Positions 14,459 through 22,304 of a DNA stretch of 22,653 bases are shown here, one piece after another. How positions within the stretch are numbered: position 1 is the stretch's first letter; each line of letters starts with the position of its first letter. This DNA is from Tannerellaceae bacterium (GTDB lineage Bacteria; Bacteroidota; Bacteroidia; Bacteroidales; Tannerellaceae). The stretch is from positions 1-22,653 of the forward strand of contig JAIRYL010000195.1 in NCBI GenBank assembly GCA_031267775.1. The letters run 5' to 3'. The position numbers and the translations under genes were made by a program. Below the pieces are notes generated by a model. The model did not search any database and was not told the origin of the DNA. It saw only the letters and a program-made list of their open reading frames with translations.

Positions 14459-16546
14459 ATGAAAAAGGCAATTATCTTTCTAATCCTATATATCTGTTCA
14501 TCAACATTATTTGCACAGATTAATACAGACAGAGTACTAACGATAGGACGTAATGCTCTTTATTTTGAGGATTACGTCCTGTCTATTCAATATTTTAACC
14601 AAGTTACCAGGGCAAAACCATGGATGGCGGAGCCTTATTTTTATCGTGCCGTCGCCAAAATTAATCTGGATGATTATAATGGAGCTGAAGAAGACTGTAC
14701 GTTGTGTCTTGAACGGAATCCATTTTTAGTTCAGGCTTATTTTGCGCGCGGAATAGCTCGGCAGAGTCAGGATGATTATAATGGAGCTATTGAAGATTAT
14801 AATAAAGGACTTGAATTCAGGCCGGAAGACCGTCAGATGCTTGTTAATAAAGCGGTGGCTTATATCCAGAAAAAAGAGTATGATAGCGCTGAAGTTGTGT
14901 TTGAAGACTTAATGAAAGCCCACTCCAAATATGCTATGAATTACCTTACCCGTGGAGCCATGTATCTCGAAAAAGGAGATACGATACAGGCATTGCAAGA
15001 CTATAATGTAGCTATAGATATGGATCCTTATTATGCTCCGGCTTATGGTAATCGGGCAATAGTCCATTATCAAATGCATAATTTGGATAATGCCTTATCC
15101 GATTTAAATGAAGCCATTCGACTTAATACGCGCGAAAGCGGATTTTATATTAATCGCGGATTGGTTCGTTACCAAATGAATGATTTACGAGGGGCTATGG
15201 CTGATTATGATCAGGTAATCGGTTGGGATAGCCGGAACCTGATAGCTCGCTTCAACCGAGGACTGTTACGTTTTCAGGTAGGTGATAATAATCGGGCTAT
15301 AGAAGACTTTGATGTTGTCATTGAAGAAGAACCGGACAACTATATGGCATATTACAACAGAGCTTTACTTCATTATGAAACAGGCGATTACGTTGGATCG
15401 GTACAAGACTATAGCGTAGTAATTGAACAATATCCTAATTTTGTGCCGGGTTATTATGCGCGTTCCGAGGCCAAACGTAAAATGCGAGATAATGCGGGAG
15501 CCGATCGCGACTATTGGACTGCCTTTGAAATAGAGGAAAAACTAAATAAAGGGCTACAAACCGGAACATCGGGCGTCCGGAACGCTGCTACAGCCAATAC
15601 TAATTCGGAAGATAATACCCGCGAGCAGTCTGACAAGAATATCAATAAGTTTAATCGTTTGGTAGTTTATGATAAAGATGAAGAACGGAAAAATAAATAC
15701 CAAAGTGATATTAGAGGCCGCGTACAAGATAAGAACGTAAGAGTAGACCTTGAACCTTTGTTTGTTCTCACCTATTATGAAAAAGCCGATCAGGTTAAGA
15801 AATTGATATATTACGACAAGATGGTAGAGGATTTTAATGCCCGCATGATGCTTTCCCGTAAACTGCGTCTTACGAATCAGGAAGCCGCTTTAACCGAAGG
15901 CCAGATAGCGGCGCATTTTACTTCGATTAATGATTATTCATCTGAAATAGAAAAAGACCCTGCAAATGTAAACGCTTATTTTGGACGTGCGCTGGATTAT
16001 ATGTTAGTACAAGATTTTGCAGAGGCTATTAAAGATTACGATAAAGTATTAAATGTAGATCCTGACTTTGTGATGGCTTATTTCAATAGAGCTGTCGTAC
16101 GATATAAACAATTGGAATATACCTTGTCTCAATCATCTGTCAATGAAATAAGCGATCTTACTTCCCTGAACTTTAATATCGGTAAACAAGCGACAACTAC
16201 CACGAATAATCTCCCTTCTGCTCGATTGAAAGATAATCAAAGGGCTCATGAGCACGAACTGATTGTGCGCGACTATGATATGGTAATCAAACTAAATCCG
16301 GGATTTGTATATGCTTATTTCAACAGGGGGAATCTTCGTTGCTCGCAACGTGATTTCCGGGCTGCTATCCAAGATTATACTGAAGCGATAATGCGTGATC
16401 CGGATTTTGCCGAAGCGTATTTTAATCGGGGGCTTGCAAGGCTTTCACAAGGCGATACTAACAGGGGAATTGCCGATTTAAGTAAAGCTGGCGAACTGGG
16501 TATTATAAATGCATATAGTATTATAAAGAGAATGACCAGTAATTAA
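14459..16546 (+). CDS. Secreted tetratricopeptide-repeat protein
   Basis: 695 residues with a Sec signal peptide (hydrophobic residues 4-18, cleavage after LFA before Gln20), so it is periplasmic or outer-membrane associated. Residues about 25-350 form a solenoid of nine or ten TPR units of 34 residues with the typical A--Y--RG-------A--DY/-A----P pattern (for example YNRALLHYETGDYVGSVQDY). A charged, Asn-rich linker (about 370-440) and a helical segment follow, then further TPRs near 500-560 and 615-680. TPR solenoids bind partner proteins; no enzymatic domain is seen, and the partner is unknown. Similar large TPR proteins stand near def in other Bacteroidales genomes (recollection). Start ATG 14459 leads straight into the signal peptide. 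Confidence 0.9.
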   Translation: MKKAIIFLILYICSSTLFAQINTDRVLTIGRNALYFEDYVLSIQYFNQVTRAKPWMAEPYFYRAVAKINLDDYNGAEEDCTLCLERNPFLVQAYFARGIARQSQDDYNGAIEDYNKGLEFRPEDRQMLVNKAVAYIQKKEYDSAEVVFEDLMKAHSKYAMNYLTRGAMYLEKGDTIQALQDYNVAIDMDPYYAPAYGNRAIVHYQMHNLDNALSDLNEAIRLNTRESGFYINRGLVRYQMNDLRGAMADYDQVIGWDSRNLIARFNRGLLRFQVGDNNRAIEDFDVVIEEEPDNYMAYYNRALLHYETGDYVGSVQDYSVVIEQYPNFVPGYYARSEAKRKMRDNAGADRDYWTAFEIEEKLNKGLQTGTSGVRNAATANTNSEDNTREQSDKNINKFNRLVVYDKDEERKNKYQSDIRGRVQDKNVRVDLEPLFVLTYYEKADQVKKLIYYDKMVEDFNARMMLSRKLRLTNQEAALTEGQIAAHFTSINDYSSEIEKDPANVNAYFGRALDYMLVQDFAEAIKDYDKVLNVDPDFVMAYFNRAVVRYKQLEYTLSQSSVNEISDLTSLNFNIGKQATTTTNNLPSARLKDNQRAHEHELIVRDYDMVIKLNPGFVYAYFNRGNLRCSQRDFRAAIQDYTEAIMRDPDFAEAYFNRGLARLSQGDTNRGIADLSKAGELGIINAYSIIKRMTSN

Positions 16547-16928
16547 GGAAACCTTCACGGAAACCATAACCGATACCTTTATAAAAAGCTTCGATACGCT
16601 CTTTTAGATGAGGCGATATAAGAAAATTGCCGGACAATTTTCTCAAACTATCCGGGCAACCCTTTCAAAAAGCTTTTTATTTCGATTCTTCATCAGTTAA
16701 TTAAATTGTGCTATTTTATAGTGTTTGCGTTATTATTATATAGCAGAACTTCTTTTTTGTTATGATGAAAATAAAAAGCATTCAATATATTTTGCAAATA
16801 AAATAGTTTGACAGACAATATTTTACATATTTCTCGTGTAAAATACACTATATCGCACGTAAAATACCTTAGTGCATTTTTCGTTGTCACTTTTTCTACA
16901 TATTTTTGTGTATGATAATAAGTAAGGC
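16547..16928. other. 382-bp intergenic region with hairpins and operator-like half-sites
   Basis: No gene is supported. A perfect 9-bp hairpin AGAAAATTG-CCGGA-CAATTTTCT lies at 16621-16643 without a following T-run, and a 12-bp palindrome AAAAAGCTTTTT at 16667-16678; either might help end transcription of the TPR gene. The right half is AT-rich and carries the XRE control region described separately. Confidence 0.6.
16820..16908 (+). promoter_or_regulatory. Promoter and putative operator of the XRE regulator
   Basis: ATTTTACA (16820-16827) and TGTAAAAT (16837-16844) form a perfect 8-bp inverted repeat with a 9-bp gap. A further half-site CGTAAAAT follows at 16858-16865, exactly 21 bp after the second. 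The -7 element TATTTTTG stands at 16901-16908, about 20 bases before the ATG at 16929. Small XRE regulators often repress their own gene through such inverted half-sites; autoregulation is inferred. Confidence 0.45.
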
Positions 16929-17333
16929 ATGAATACAGAGTCGATTTCTCCGGAAAAAGAAGAACATCAAGGGAAAAAAATAAAACGAATACGAGAATTA
17001 TTAGGTGTGAAACAGGAAGACCTTGCCGAAAGACTTCATACAAACCAGCAATCTATATCAAGGCTTGAATCCAGAAAAGAAATAGATGACGACATTTTGC
17101 TGAACATATCCCAAGCGTTGAAAATGCCGGTTGAAGCTATTAAGAATTTCTCTGAAGACGCTGCCATAAATATTGTTGCAAATACGTTTCAGGATGAAGC
17201 CATAGGATATGCCAATCATTATAAGTGCACATTTAATCCTTTAGATAAAGTGATAGAGTTGTATGAGCGTATAATCAAAGAAAAAGAAGACAAGATTAAA
17301 ATTTTGGAAGAAAAATTAAAGAATAGAGATTAA
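16929..17333 (+). CDS. XRE-family helix-turn-helix regulator with C-terminal coiled coil
   Basis: 134 residues. Residues about 16-68 form an HTH_3 (Cro/C1-type) domain: IKRIRELLGVKQEDLAERL, recognition helix NQQSISRLESR, then LLNISQALKMPVEAI. A middle segment (75-105) contains NPLDKVIELYERII, and the end (IKEKEDKIKILEEKLKNR) is a charged heptad helix likely to form a dimeric coiled coil. This layout is common for small Bacteroidota regulators of unknown target. No toxin gene is adjacent: the downstream gene is a DUF362 protein with its own promoter, so a toxin-antitoxin role is not supported. The base composition resembles its neighbours. Confidence 0.88.
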   Translation: MNTESISPEKEEHQGKKIKRIRELLGVKQEDLAERLHTNQQSISRLESRKEIDDDILLNISQALKMPVEAIKNFSEDAAINIVANTFQDEAIGYANHYKCTFNPLDKVIELYERIIKEKEDKIKILEEKLKNRD

Positions 17334-17438
17334 ACCTTTACGATTAAATAGCGTCAAAAGACCTGCACAATGTTTTATCTTTCGTTTGGAGTTCATAAAA
17401 CGATTGATTTACAGTTGATAATATTTAAAACATGACTA

Positions 17439-17470
17439 TTGATTTTTTTAACGAAAATAATATATTTTTG
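17439..17470 (+). promoter_or_regulatory. Bacteroidota promoter for the DUF362-polyferredoxin operon
   Basis: TTG at 17439-17441, a 21-bp spacer and TATTTTTG at 17463-17470 fit the -33/-7 consensus. The transcript start near 17476 makes ATG 17481 nearly leaderless and favours ATG 17514 as the real start. Confidence 0.65.
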
Positions 17471-17513
17471 TTATATCTAAATGGATCATTTTAAATTTAT
17501 AATAAATAAAAAC

Positions 17514-18446
17514 ATGAGACGTCGTAATTTCTTAAAGACCAGTGTAGTGGCAGGCGCTGCCTTAGCGCTAAATTTTGATGGATTACAAGCAGCTTTATCT
17601 TCCAACACAATGGCAGTAGAAGCGGCTCCCGAATTAGTAGCAGTTATGGGAGGAGAACCGGAAGCAATGCTTAGCAAGGCATTGGAGACGCTTGGCGGCA
17701 TAGGCAACTATGTTAAAAAAGGACAAAAAGTAGTTATAAAGCCGAATATCGGCTGGGATCGAACGCCTGATTTGGCGGGTAATACGAATCCCGAATTGAT
17801 TAAAGCATTAGTAAAAGGATGTTTAGACGCCGGCGCTTCGAAAGTAACGGTTTTTGATAATACGTGTGATAATTGGCAAAAATGTTATCAATCCAGCGGT
17901 ATAGCCGACGCCGTAAAGGCTGCAAAAGGATTAATTGTGCCGGGTAACGATGAAAAATATTATAAAGAAGTATCTCTTCCGAAAGGGGTAAAACTGAAAA
18001 GCGTTAAGATACATGAAGCGCTTTTGGAAGCAGACGTTTGGTTTAATGTGCCTGTCTTAAAAAATCATGGCGGAGCCAAACTTTCGTGCGCTATGAAAAA
18101 TTATATGGGGATCGTTTGGGATCGCCGTTTCTTCCACAGTAATGATTTACAGCAATGTATAGCGGATATATGTACCTGGGATAAAAAACCGGCATTGAAT
18201 ATTGTTGACGCTTATCGTATGATGCATCAGAATGGCCCGCAAGGTAAAAGCGCTGCCGACGTAGCTACAATCAAGTCGCTTATCGCTTCGTCCAATATTG
18301 TAGCAATTGACACGGCAGCCCTTGGCTTATTTAATCAGGTAAAGAAATTAGATATTAAAGCGGTTGGCCATATTAGATTAGGAGAAAGTTTGAAATTAGG
18401 AACAACAGATTTGGATAAGGTTAATATCAAACGTATCAGAATATAA
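17514..18446 (+). CDS. Tat-exported DUF362 protein
   Basis: 310 residues from ATG 17514; an in-frame ATG at 17481 would put eleven extra residues before the twin-arginine motif and sits almost on the transcript start. The N-terminus MRRRNFLKTS followed by an Ala-rich hydrophobic stretch is a clear Tat signal, so the protein is folded before export to the periplasm and probably carries a cofactor. DUF362 features: VVIKPNIGW, GASKVTVFDNT, WFNVPVLKNHGGAKLSCAMKNYMG and an IVDAYRMMHQNGPQG block. Other DUF362 proteins carry their own 4Fe-4S ferredoxin domain; this one has none, but a polyferredoxin gene starts 3 bp downstream, so the pair probably forms one redox unit. Biochemical activity of the family is not established. 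Confidence 0.88.
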   Translation: MRRRNFLKTSVVAGAALALNFDGLQAALSSNTMAVEAAPELVAVMGGEPEAMLSKALETLGGIGNYVKKGQKVVIKPNIGWDRTPDLAGNTNPELIKALVKGCLDAGASKVTVFDNTCDNWQKCYQSSGIADAVKAAKGLIVPGNDEKYYKEVSLPKGVKLKSVKIHEALLEADVWFNVPVLKNHGGAKLSCAMKNYMGIVWDRRFFHSNDLQQCIADICTWDKKPALNIVDAYRMMHQNGPQGKSAADVATIKSLIASSNIVAIDTAALGLFNQVKKLDIKAVGHIRLGESLKLGTTDLDKVNIKRIRI

Positions 18447-18449
18447 CCA

Positions 18450-20045
18450 ATGAAGAAACAGGCGAATTATTTAAAAGGATTGCGAGTGTTGCTGGCAATC
18501 CTCTTTTTCATTCCTATACTATTATTCTTTATTGATTTCGACAGTAAGCTTCCCAATAGCCTTCATTCATTGTTACATTTACAAATTATACCTGCTATAT
18601 TGGGGCTTTCTTTTGGAATTCTTGTATTTCAGATTATACTGGCGTTGTTATTCGGACGCATTTATTGCTCGACAATATGTCCTGCAGGCGTTTTTCAGGA
18701 TGTGCTTAACAGGTTATTTTGTATTGGAAAAAAGAAAAGAAAAGGAAGTATGCGGTTTAAATATAGTAAACCGTTAAATATCTTCCGTTATTTATTAGTA
18801 GGCGTCTCTTTGTTATTTGCAATCTTTGGTTTTACGGAATTACTCGTTTGGCTTGACCCATATAGTAACGTTGGCCGTATAGCTACTAATTTATTTCGTC
18901 CGGTAGTAGTATGGGGAAATAATATTATAGCAAACATACTGATGGGTATGGATAACTATGCGCTGCATCACGTTACATTAAAAACAATAACCGCTTCGGG
19001 CTTGATTGCCGGCGGACTGGCATTGCTTACGTTTGCTGTAATGACCGTTTTTCGAGGCCGTTTTTTCTGTAATACCTTGTGTCCGGTAGGGGCTATCTTA
19101 AGTTTTATCTCTAACTATTCATTTTTCCGTATATCATTTAATAAATCAGTCTGTAATACTTGCGGTAATTGTGAACGCACGTGTAAGGCGGAAGCAATAG
19201 ACAGCAAAAATATGACAGTAGATACATCCCGTTGCGTGGATTGTTTTAACTGTATTTCTTCTTGCGCCAAAGGAAGTTTGAAATATCGCTTTAATCCTGT
19301 TTTCAAGAAGGAAAAGACAACGGAAGTTCCCCTCCTTTCAACGCCCTCTTCCCCTCTTTCTCGCGAGGCGAACAGTCGTCGTATGTTTTTAGCGACGGGC
19401 GCTACGATTGCTACTACGTTACCGGTTGTATCAACATTGGCTAAAAAAACGCAAACGGAGACAGAAGTAAAAGGAGAAACCGGCAAAGAATGGGGGCCTA
19501 TAACGCCTCCAGGTTCAGTCGGTTTGGAAAAATTTAAAGATAGATGCACGGGTTGTCATATCTGTGTGGTAAAATGTCCGACTCAGGTTTTAAAACCGGC
19601 TGGTTTAGAGTATGGATTCGGGTATATGCTCCGTCCTTACGTATCTTATAAAAGTAGCTATTGTAACTACGAATGTACCATTTGTTCAAATGTATGTCCG
19701 AATCATGCAATAAAGCCGTTAACAGTGGAACAAAAGAAAACAATTCAGGTAGGTATTGCAACATTTGTTATAGATCGCTGTATTGTGTATACGGAAGGTA
19801 CGGACTGCGGAGCTTGCTCGGAACATTGTCCTACACAGGCTGTACACATGACGCCTTATGAAGGGACATTGACAATTCCTAAGATAGAACCCGAATTGTG
19901 TATCGGATGCGGAGGATGCGAATCTATTTGTCCGGTAAATCCGCGTCGCGCTATCCTTGTCAAATCAAATGCAAAGCATGCGTTTGTGGAACCACCGCTG
20001 GAAGAAGAAGCCAAAGACGTCGTTATAGATGATTTCGGCTTCTAA
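18450..20045 (+). CDS. Fused NapH-like membrane and NapG-like periplasmic polyferredoxin
   Basis: 531 residues. Residues 1-290 resemble NapH: membrane helices near 11-29, 45-68, 112-133 and 178-202, the CxxxCP motifs at Cys73/Cys77 and Cys207/Cys211, and two cytoplasmic 4Fe-4S sites (CNTCGNCERTC and CVDCFNCISSC, about 226-262). A linker leads to a twin-arginine-like motif SRRMFL at residues 309-314, followed by a hydrophobic Ala/Thr-rich helix to about 331. Residues from about 345 resemble NapG/MauM: CTGCHICVVKC (from Cys366), CNYECTICSNVC, CGACSEHC and CIGCGGCESIC (from Cys484), enough for four clusters. The protein would take electrons from the quinol pool and pass them to the periplasm, where the Tat-exported DUF362 partner lies. 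Start ATG 18450 is 3 bp after that gene. No nitrate reductase gene is present. Confidence 0.88.
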   Translation: MKKQANYLKGLRVLLAILFFIPILLFFIDFDSKLPNSLHSLLHLQIIPAILGLSFGILVFQIILALLFGRIYCSTICPAGVFQDVLNRLFCIGKKKRKGSMRFKYSKPLNIFRYLLVGVSLLFAIFGFTELLVWLDPYSNVGRIATNLFRPVVVWGNNIIANILMGMDNYALHHVTLKTITASGLIAGGLALLTFAVMTVFRGRFFCNTLCPVGAILSFISNYSFFRISFNKSVCNTCGNCERTCKAEAIDSKNMTVDTSRCVDCFNCISSCAKGSLKYRFNPVFKKEKTTEVPLLSTPSSPLSREANSRRMFLATGATIATTLPVVSTLAKKTQTETEVKGETGKEWGPITPPGSVGLEKFKDRCTGCHICVVKCPTQVLKPAGLEYGFGYMLRPYVSYKSSYCNYECTICSNVCPNHAIKPLTVEQKKTIQVGIATFVIDRCIVYTEGTDCGACSEHCPTQAVHMTPYEGTLTIPKIEPELCIGCGGCESICPVNPRRAILVKSNAKHAFVEPPLEEEAKDVVIDDFGF

Positions 20046-20058
20046 AGGAAAATTTACG

Positions 20059-20081
20059 TACCTTTGCTGCAAATTTGCAGC
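20059..20081 (+). promoter_or_regulatory. tgt promoter element and 16-bp palindrome abutting the start codon
   Basis: TACCTTTG (20059-20066) is an exact TAnnTTTG. The perfect palindrome GCTGCAAATTTGCAGC covers 20066-20081 and ends one base before the ATG at 20082. It therefore spans the expected transcript start and could be an operator or, in a slightly longer transcript, a hairpin covering the start. Confidence 0.6.
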
Positions 20082-21212
20082 ATGGAATTCAAATTACAAT
20101 ATAACGACATACAGTCAAAAGCAAGGGCGGGCTTACTTATTACCGGTCACGGAGTAATTGAGACGCCCATTTTTATGCCTGTCGGAACGCAAGGAACAGT
20201 TAAGGCTGTTCATATAACGGAATTAAAAGAAGATATCAAAGCTCCTGTTATTCTTGGAAATACATATCATTTATATCTTCGCCCAGGAATTGAAATACTT
20301 GAAAGGGTAGGGGGATTGCACAAATTTAATAGTTGGGACAGGGCTATTCTTACTGATAGCGGCGGTTTTCAAGTCTTTTCTCTTGCCGAAAACAGAAAGC
20401 TACACAAAGAAGGGGCTGAATTTCGTTCTCATATCGATGGCTCAAAACATTTCTTTACTCCCGAAAGCGTTATAGATATCCAACGCTCGATTGGCGCTGA
20501 TATTATGATGGCTTTTGATGAATGTTGTCCCGGAGACGCCGATTACGTATACGCCAAACAATCGCTGGAACTAACCGAACACTGGGCAGGCCGTTGTATA
20601 GACAGGTTTAACGGTACGGAGCCAAAGTACGGATATGAACAAAGTCTTTTCCTTATCGTGCAAGGTTGCGTTTATCCTGATTTGCGGAAACGGGCGGCGG
20701 AAAACATTGCAGAAAAACAGGCAGACGGCAATGCTATCGGAGGGTTGGCCGTAGGCGAACCAACCGAAAAAATGTATGAAATGATAGAAGTGGTAAATGA
20801 TATACTGCCAAAAGATAAACCCCGTTATTTAATGGGCGTAGGGACTCCTGTAAATCTTTTGGAGGCTATTGAAAGGGGAGTGGATATGTTTGACTGTATC
20901 ATGCCTACCCGGAACGGACGCAATGGTCAATTATTCACTATGTACGGAACAATGAATATGCGGAACCAAAAATGGAAAGACGACTTTTCGCCGATTGATC
21001 CGGAAGGAAATTCATTCGTAGATACGTTGTATAGTAAAGCATATTTACATCATTTAATTAAAGCAGAAGAGATTTTAGGATTGCAAATTGCTTCAATTCA
21101 CAATTTAGCTTTCTATCTTTGGCTTGTAAAAGAAGCGCGTAAGCATATTATGGAAGGTAACTTTACAATGTGGAAGAACGGAATGGTTCGCCAATTATCA
21201 AACCGATTATAA
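20082..21212 (+). CDS. tgt: tRNA-guanine transglycosylase (queuosine synthesis)
   Basis: 376 residues from ATG 20082; a TTG at 20064 lies inside the promoter and is rejected. Tgt exchanges guanine 34 in GUN anticodons for preQ1 on the way to queuosine. Motifs: TPIFMPVGTQGTVKAV, ILGNTYHLYLRPG, TDSGGFQVFSL with the conserved active-site Asp, MMAFDECCPGD, GGLAVGEP, and GVDMFDCIMPTRNGR with the nucleophile Asp271. The zinc-binding CxCxxC found in E. coli and Zymomonas Tgt is absent: the aligned positions are Gly309, Ser311 and Asp314, although the fourth ligand, His340 (IASIHN), remains. The permease gene starts directly after the stop codon, so both are probably one transcript. Confidence 0.95.
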   Translation: MEFKLQYNDIQSKARAGLLITGHGVIETPIFMPVGTQGTVKAVHITELKEDIKAPVILGNTYHLYLRPGIEILERVGGLHKFNSWDRAILTDSGGFQVFSLAENRKLHKEGAEFRSHIDGSKHFFTPESVIDIQRSIGADIMMAFDECCPGDADYVYAKQSLELTEHWAGRCIDRFNGTEPKYGYEQSLFLIVQGCVYPDLRKRAAENIAEKQADGNAIGGLAVGEPTEKMYEMIEVVNDILPKDKPRYLMGVGTPVNLLEAIERGVDMFDCIMPTRNGRNGQLFTMYGTMNMRNQKWKDDFSPIDPEGNSFVDTLYSKAYLHHLIKAEEILGLQIASIHNLAFYLWLVKEARKHIMEGNFTMWKNGMVRQLSNRL

Positions 21213-22304
21213 ATGATGAAGAAATACGGATTAAGTCGAATAGACAGGTATGTAGTCAAACAATTTCTCGGAACATATATTTTCGCTATCATATTAATTA
21301 TTTCCATATCGGTTGTATTTGATATTAACGAAAAGATCGATAAGTTTCTGAAGCCGGAAGTATCTTTGAAAGAGATCGTTTTCGACTATTATATGAACTT
21401 TATCCCTTATTTCGCAAACCTGTTCAGTCCGTTGTTTACGTTTATTGCCGTAATCTTTTTTACCTCTAAAATGGCTGATAACTCGGAGATTATAGCTATG
21501 CTTGCCAGCGGAATGAGTTTCAGGCGATTGATGTTACCTTATGGGATTTCGGCCGCCATTATTGCGTTGGCGACATTTGTTTTAAGCGCTTTTATTATTC
21601 CTCCGGCTAATATAGCGCGGATTGATTTCCAGAATAAATATATAAGGAATAGAGCAGTGGATTATGCAAGGAATGTACAGTTGGAAGTTGAACCCGGCAT
21701 AATAGCCTATTTTGACCGTTATGACGACAAATCCCGTATGGGCTATCGTTTTTCGCTCGAACATTTTGATGAAAAACAACTTATTTCACGCCTTACGGCT
21801 GCCCAGATTAAATATGATACATTGTATCAATGGACTGTTATTGACTATATGGTTCGCGATTTCGACGGTATGCGCGAACATATCAGTTCCGGTTCGCGTA
21901 AAGATACGACGTTGACAATTATTCCTTCGGATTTTCTGATTTCAGTAAACGATTGTGAAACAATGACGACTCCTCAATTGGCTACCTATATAAACAGGCA
22001 AAAAAAACGAGGCATTGGCAGTATTCAAACTTTTGAAATAGAATATCATAAACGATACGCTTCTGTGTTGGCTGCCTTTATTTTAACAAGTATAGGCGCA
22101 TCCTTGTCTTCACGCAAGATTAAAGGAGGGATGGGTTTAAATATTGGTATCGGATTAGGATTGAGTTTCTCTTATATACTCTTTACTACGGTTACTTCTA
22201 CCTTCGCAGTGAACGGATATGTAAGTCCAATGATTGCCTCCTGGATTCCAAATATCCTTTATACATTTATAGCAATATATCTATATCAAAAAGCCCCACG
22301 TTAA
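21213..22304 (+). CDS. LptF/LptG family lipopolysaccharide export permease
   Basis: 363 residues, start immediately after the tgt stop with zero spacing (a second ATG follows at 21216). YjgP/YjgQ family: three N-terminal membrane helices (about 16-36, 62-86, 105-128), a periplasmic beta-jellyroll domain (about 140-275), and three C-terminal helices (about 280-360). Family-typical pieces are RIDRYVVKQFLGTYIF, the amphipathic EIIAMLASGMSFRRLMLPY segment that contacts the LptB ATPase, and RKIKGGMGLNIGIGLGLSF. It extracts lipopolysaccharide from the inner membrane as part of LptB2FG. Whether it is LptF or LptG cannot be decided from this alone; the tgt neighbour is typical for Bacteroidales (recollection). 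Confidence 0.9.
   Translation: MMKKYGLSRIDRYVVKQFLGTYIFAIILIISISVVFDINEKIDKFLKPEVSLKEIVFDYYMNFIPYFANLFSPLFTFIAVIFFTSKMADNSEIIAMLASGMSFRRLMLPYGISAAIIALATFVLSAFIIPPANIARIDFQNKYIRNRAVDYARNVQLEVEPGIIAYFDRYDDKSRMGYRFSLEHFDEKQLISRLTAAQIKYDTLYQWTVIDYMVRDFDGMREHISSGSRKDTTLTIIPSDFLISVNDCETMTTPQLATYINRQKKRGIGSIQTFEIEYHKRYASVLAAFILTSIGASLSSRKIKGGMGLNIGIGLGLSFSYILFTTVTSTFAVNGYVSPMIASWIPNILYTFIAIYLYQKAPR

Noticed and set aside
16521..16664. Minus-strand stretch of 47 sense codons with protein-like composition (includes ERIEAFYKGIGYGFREGF)
   Set aside because: It overlaps the end of the TPR gene, has no ATG start and no recognised family; a gene remnant is possible but not supported.
16929..17333. Antitoxin of a toxin-antitoxin pair
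   Set aside because: The small XRE protein would fit, but no small toxin-like gene is on either side; the neighbours are a TPR protein and a DUF362 protein.
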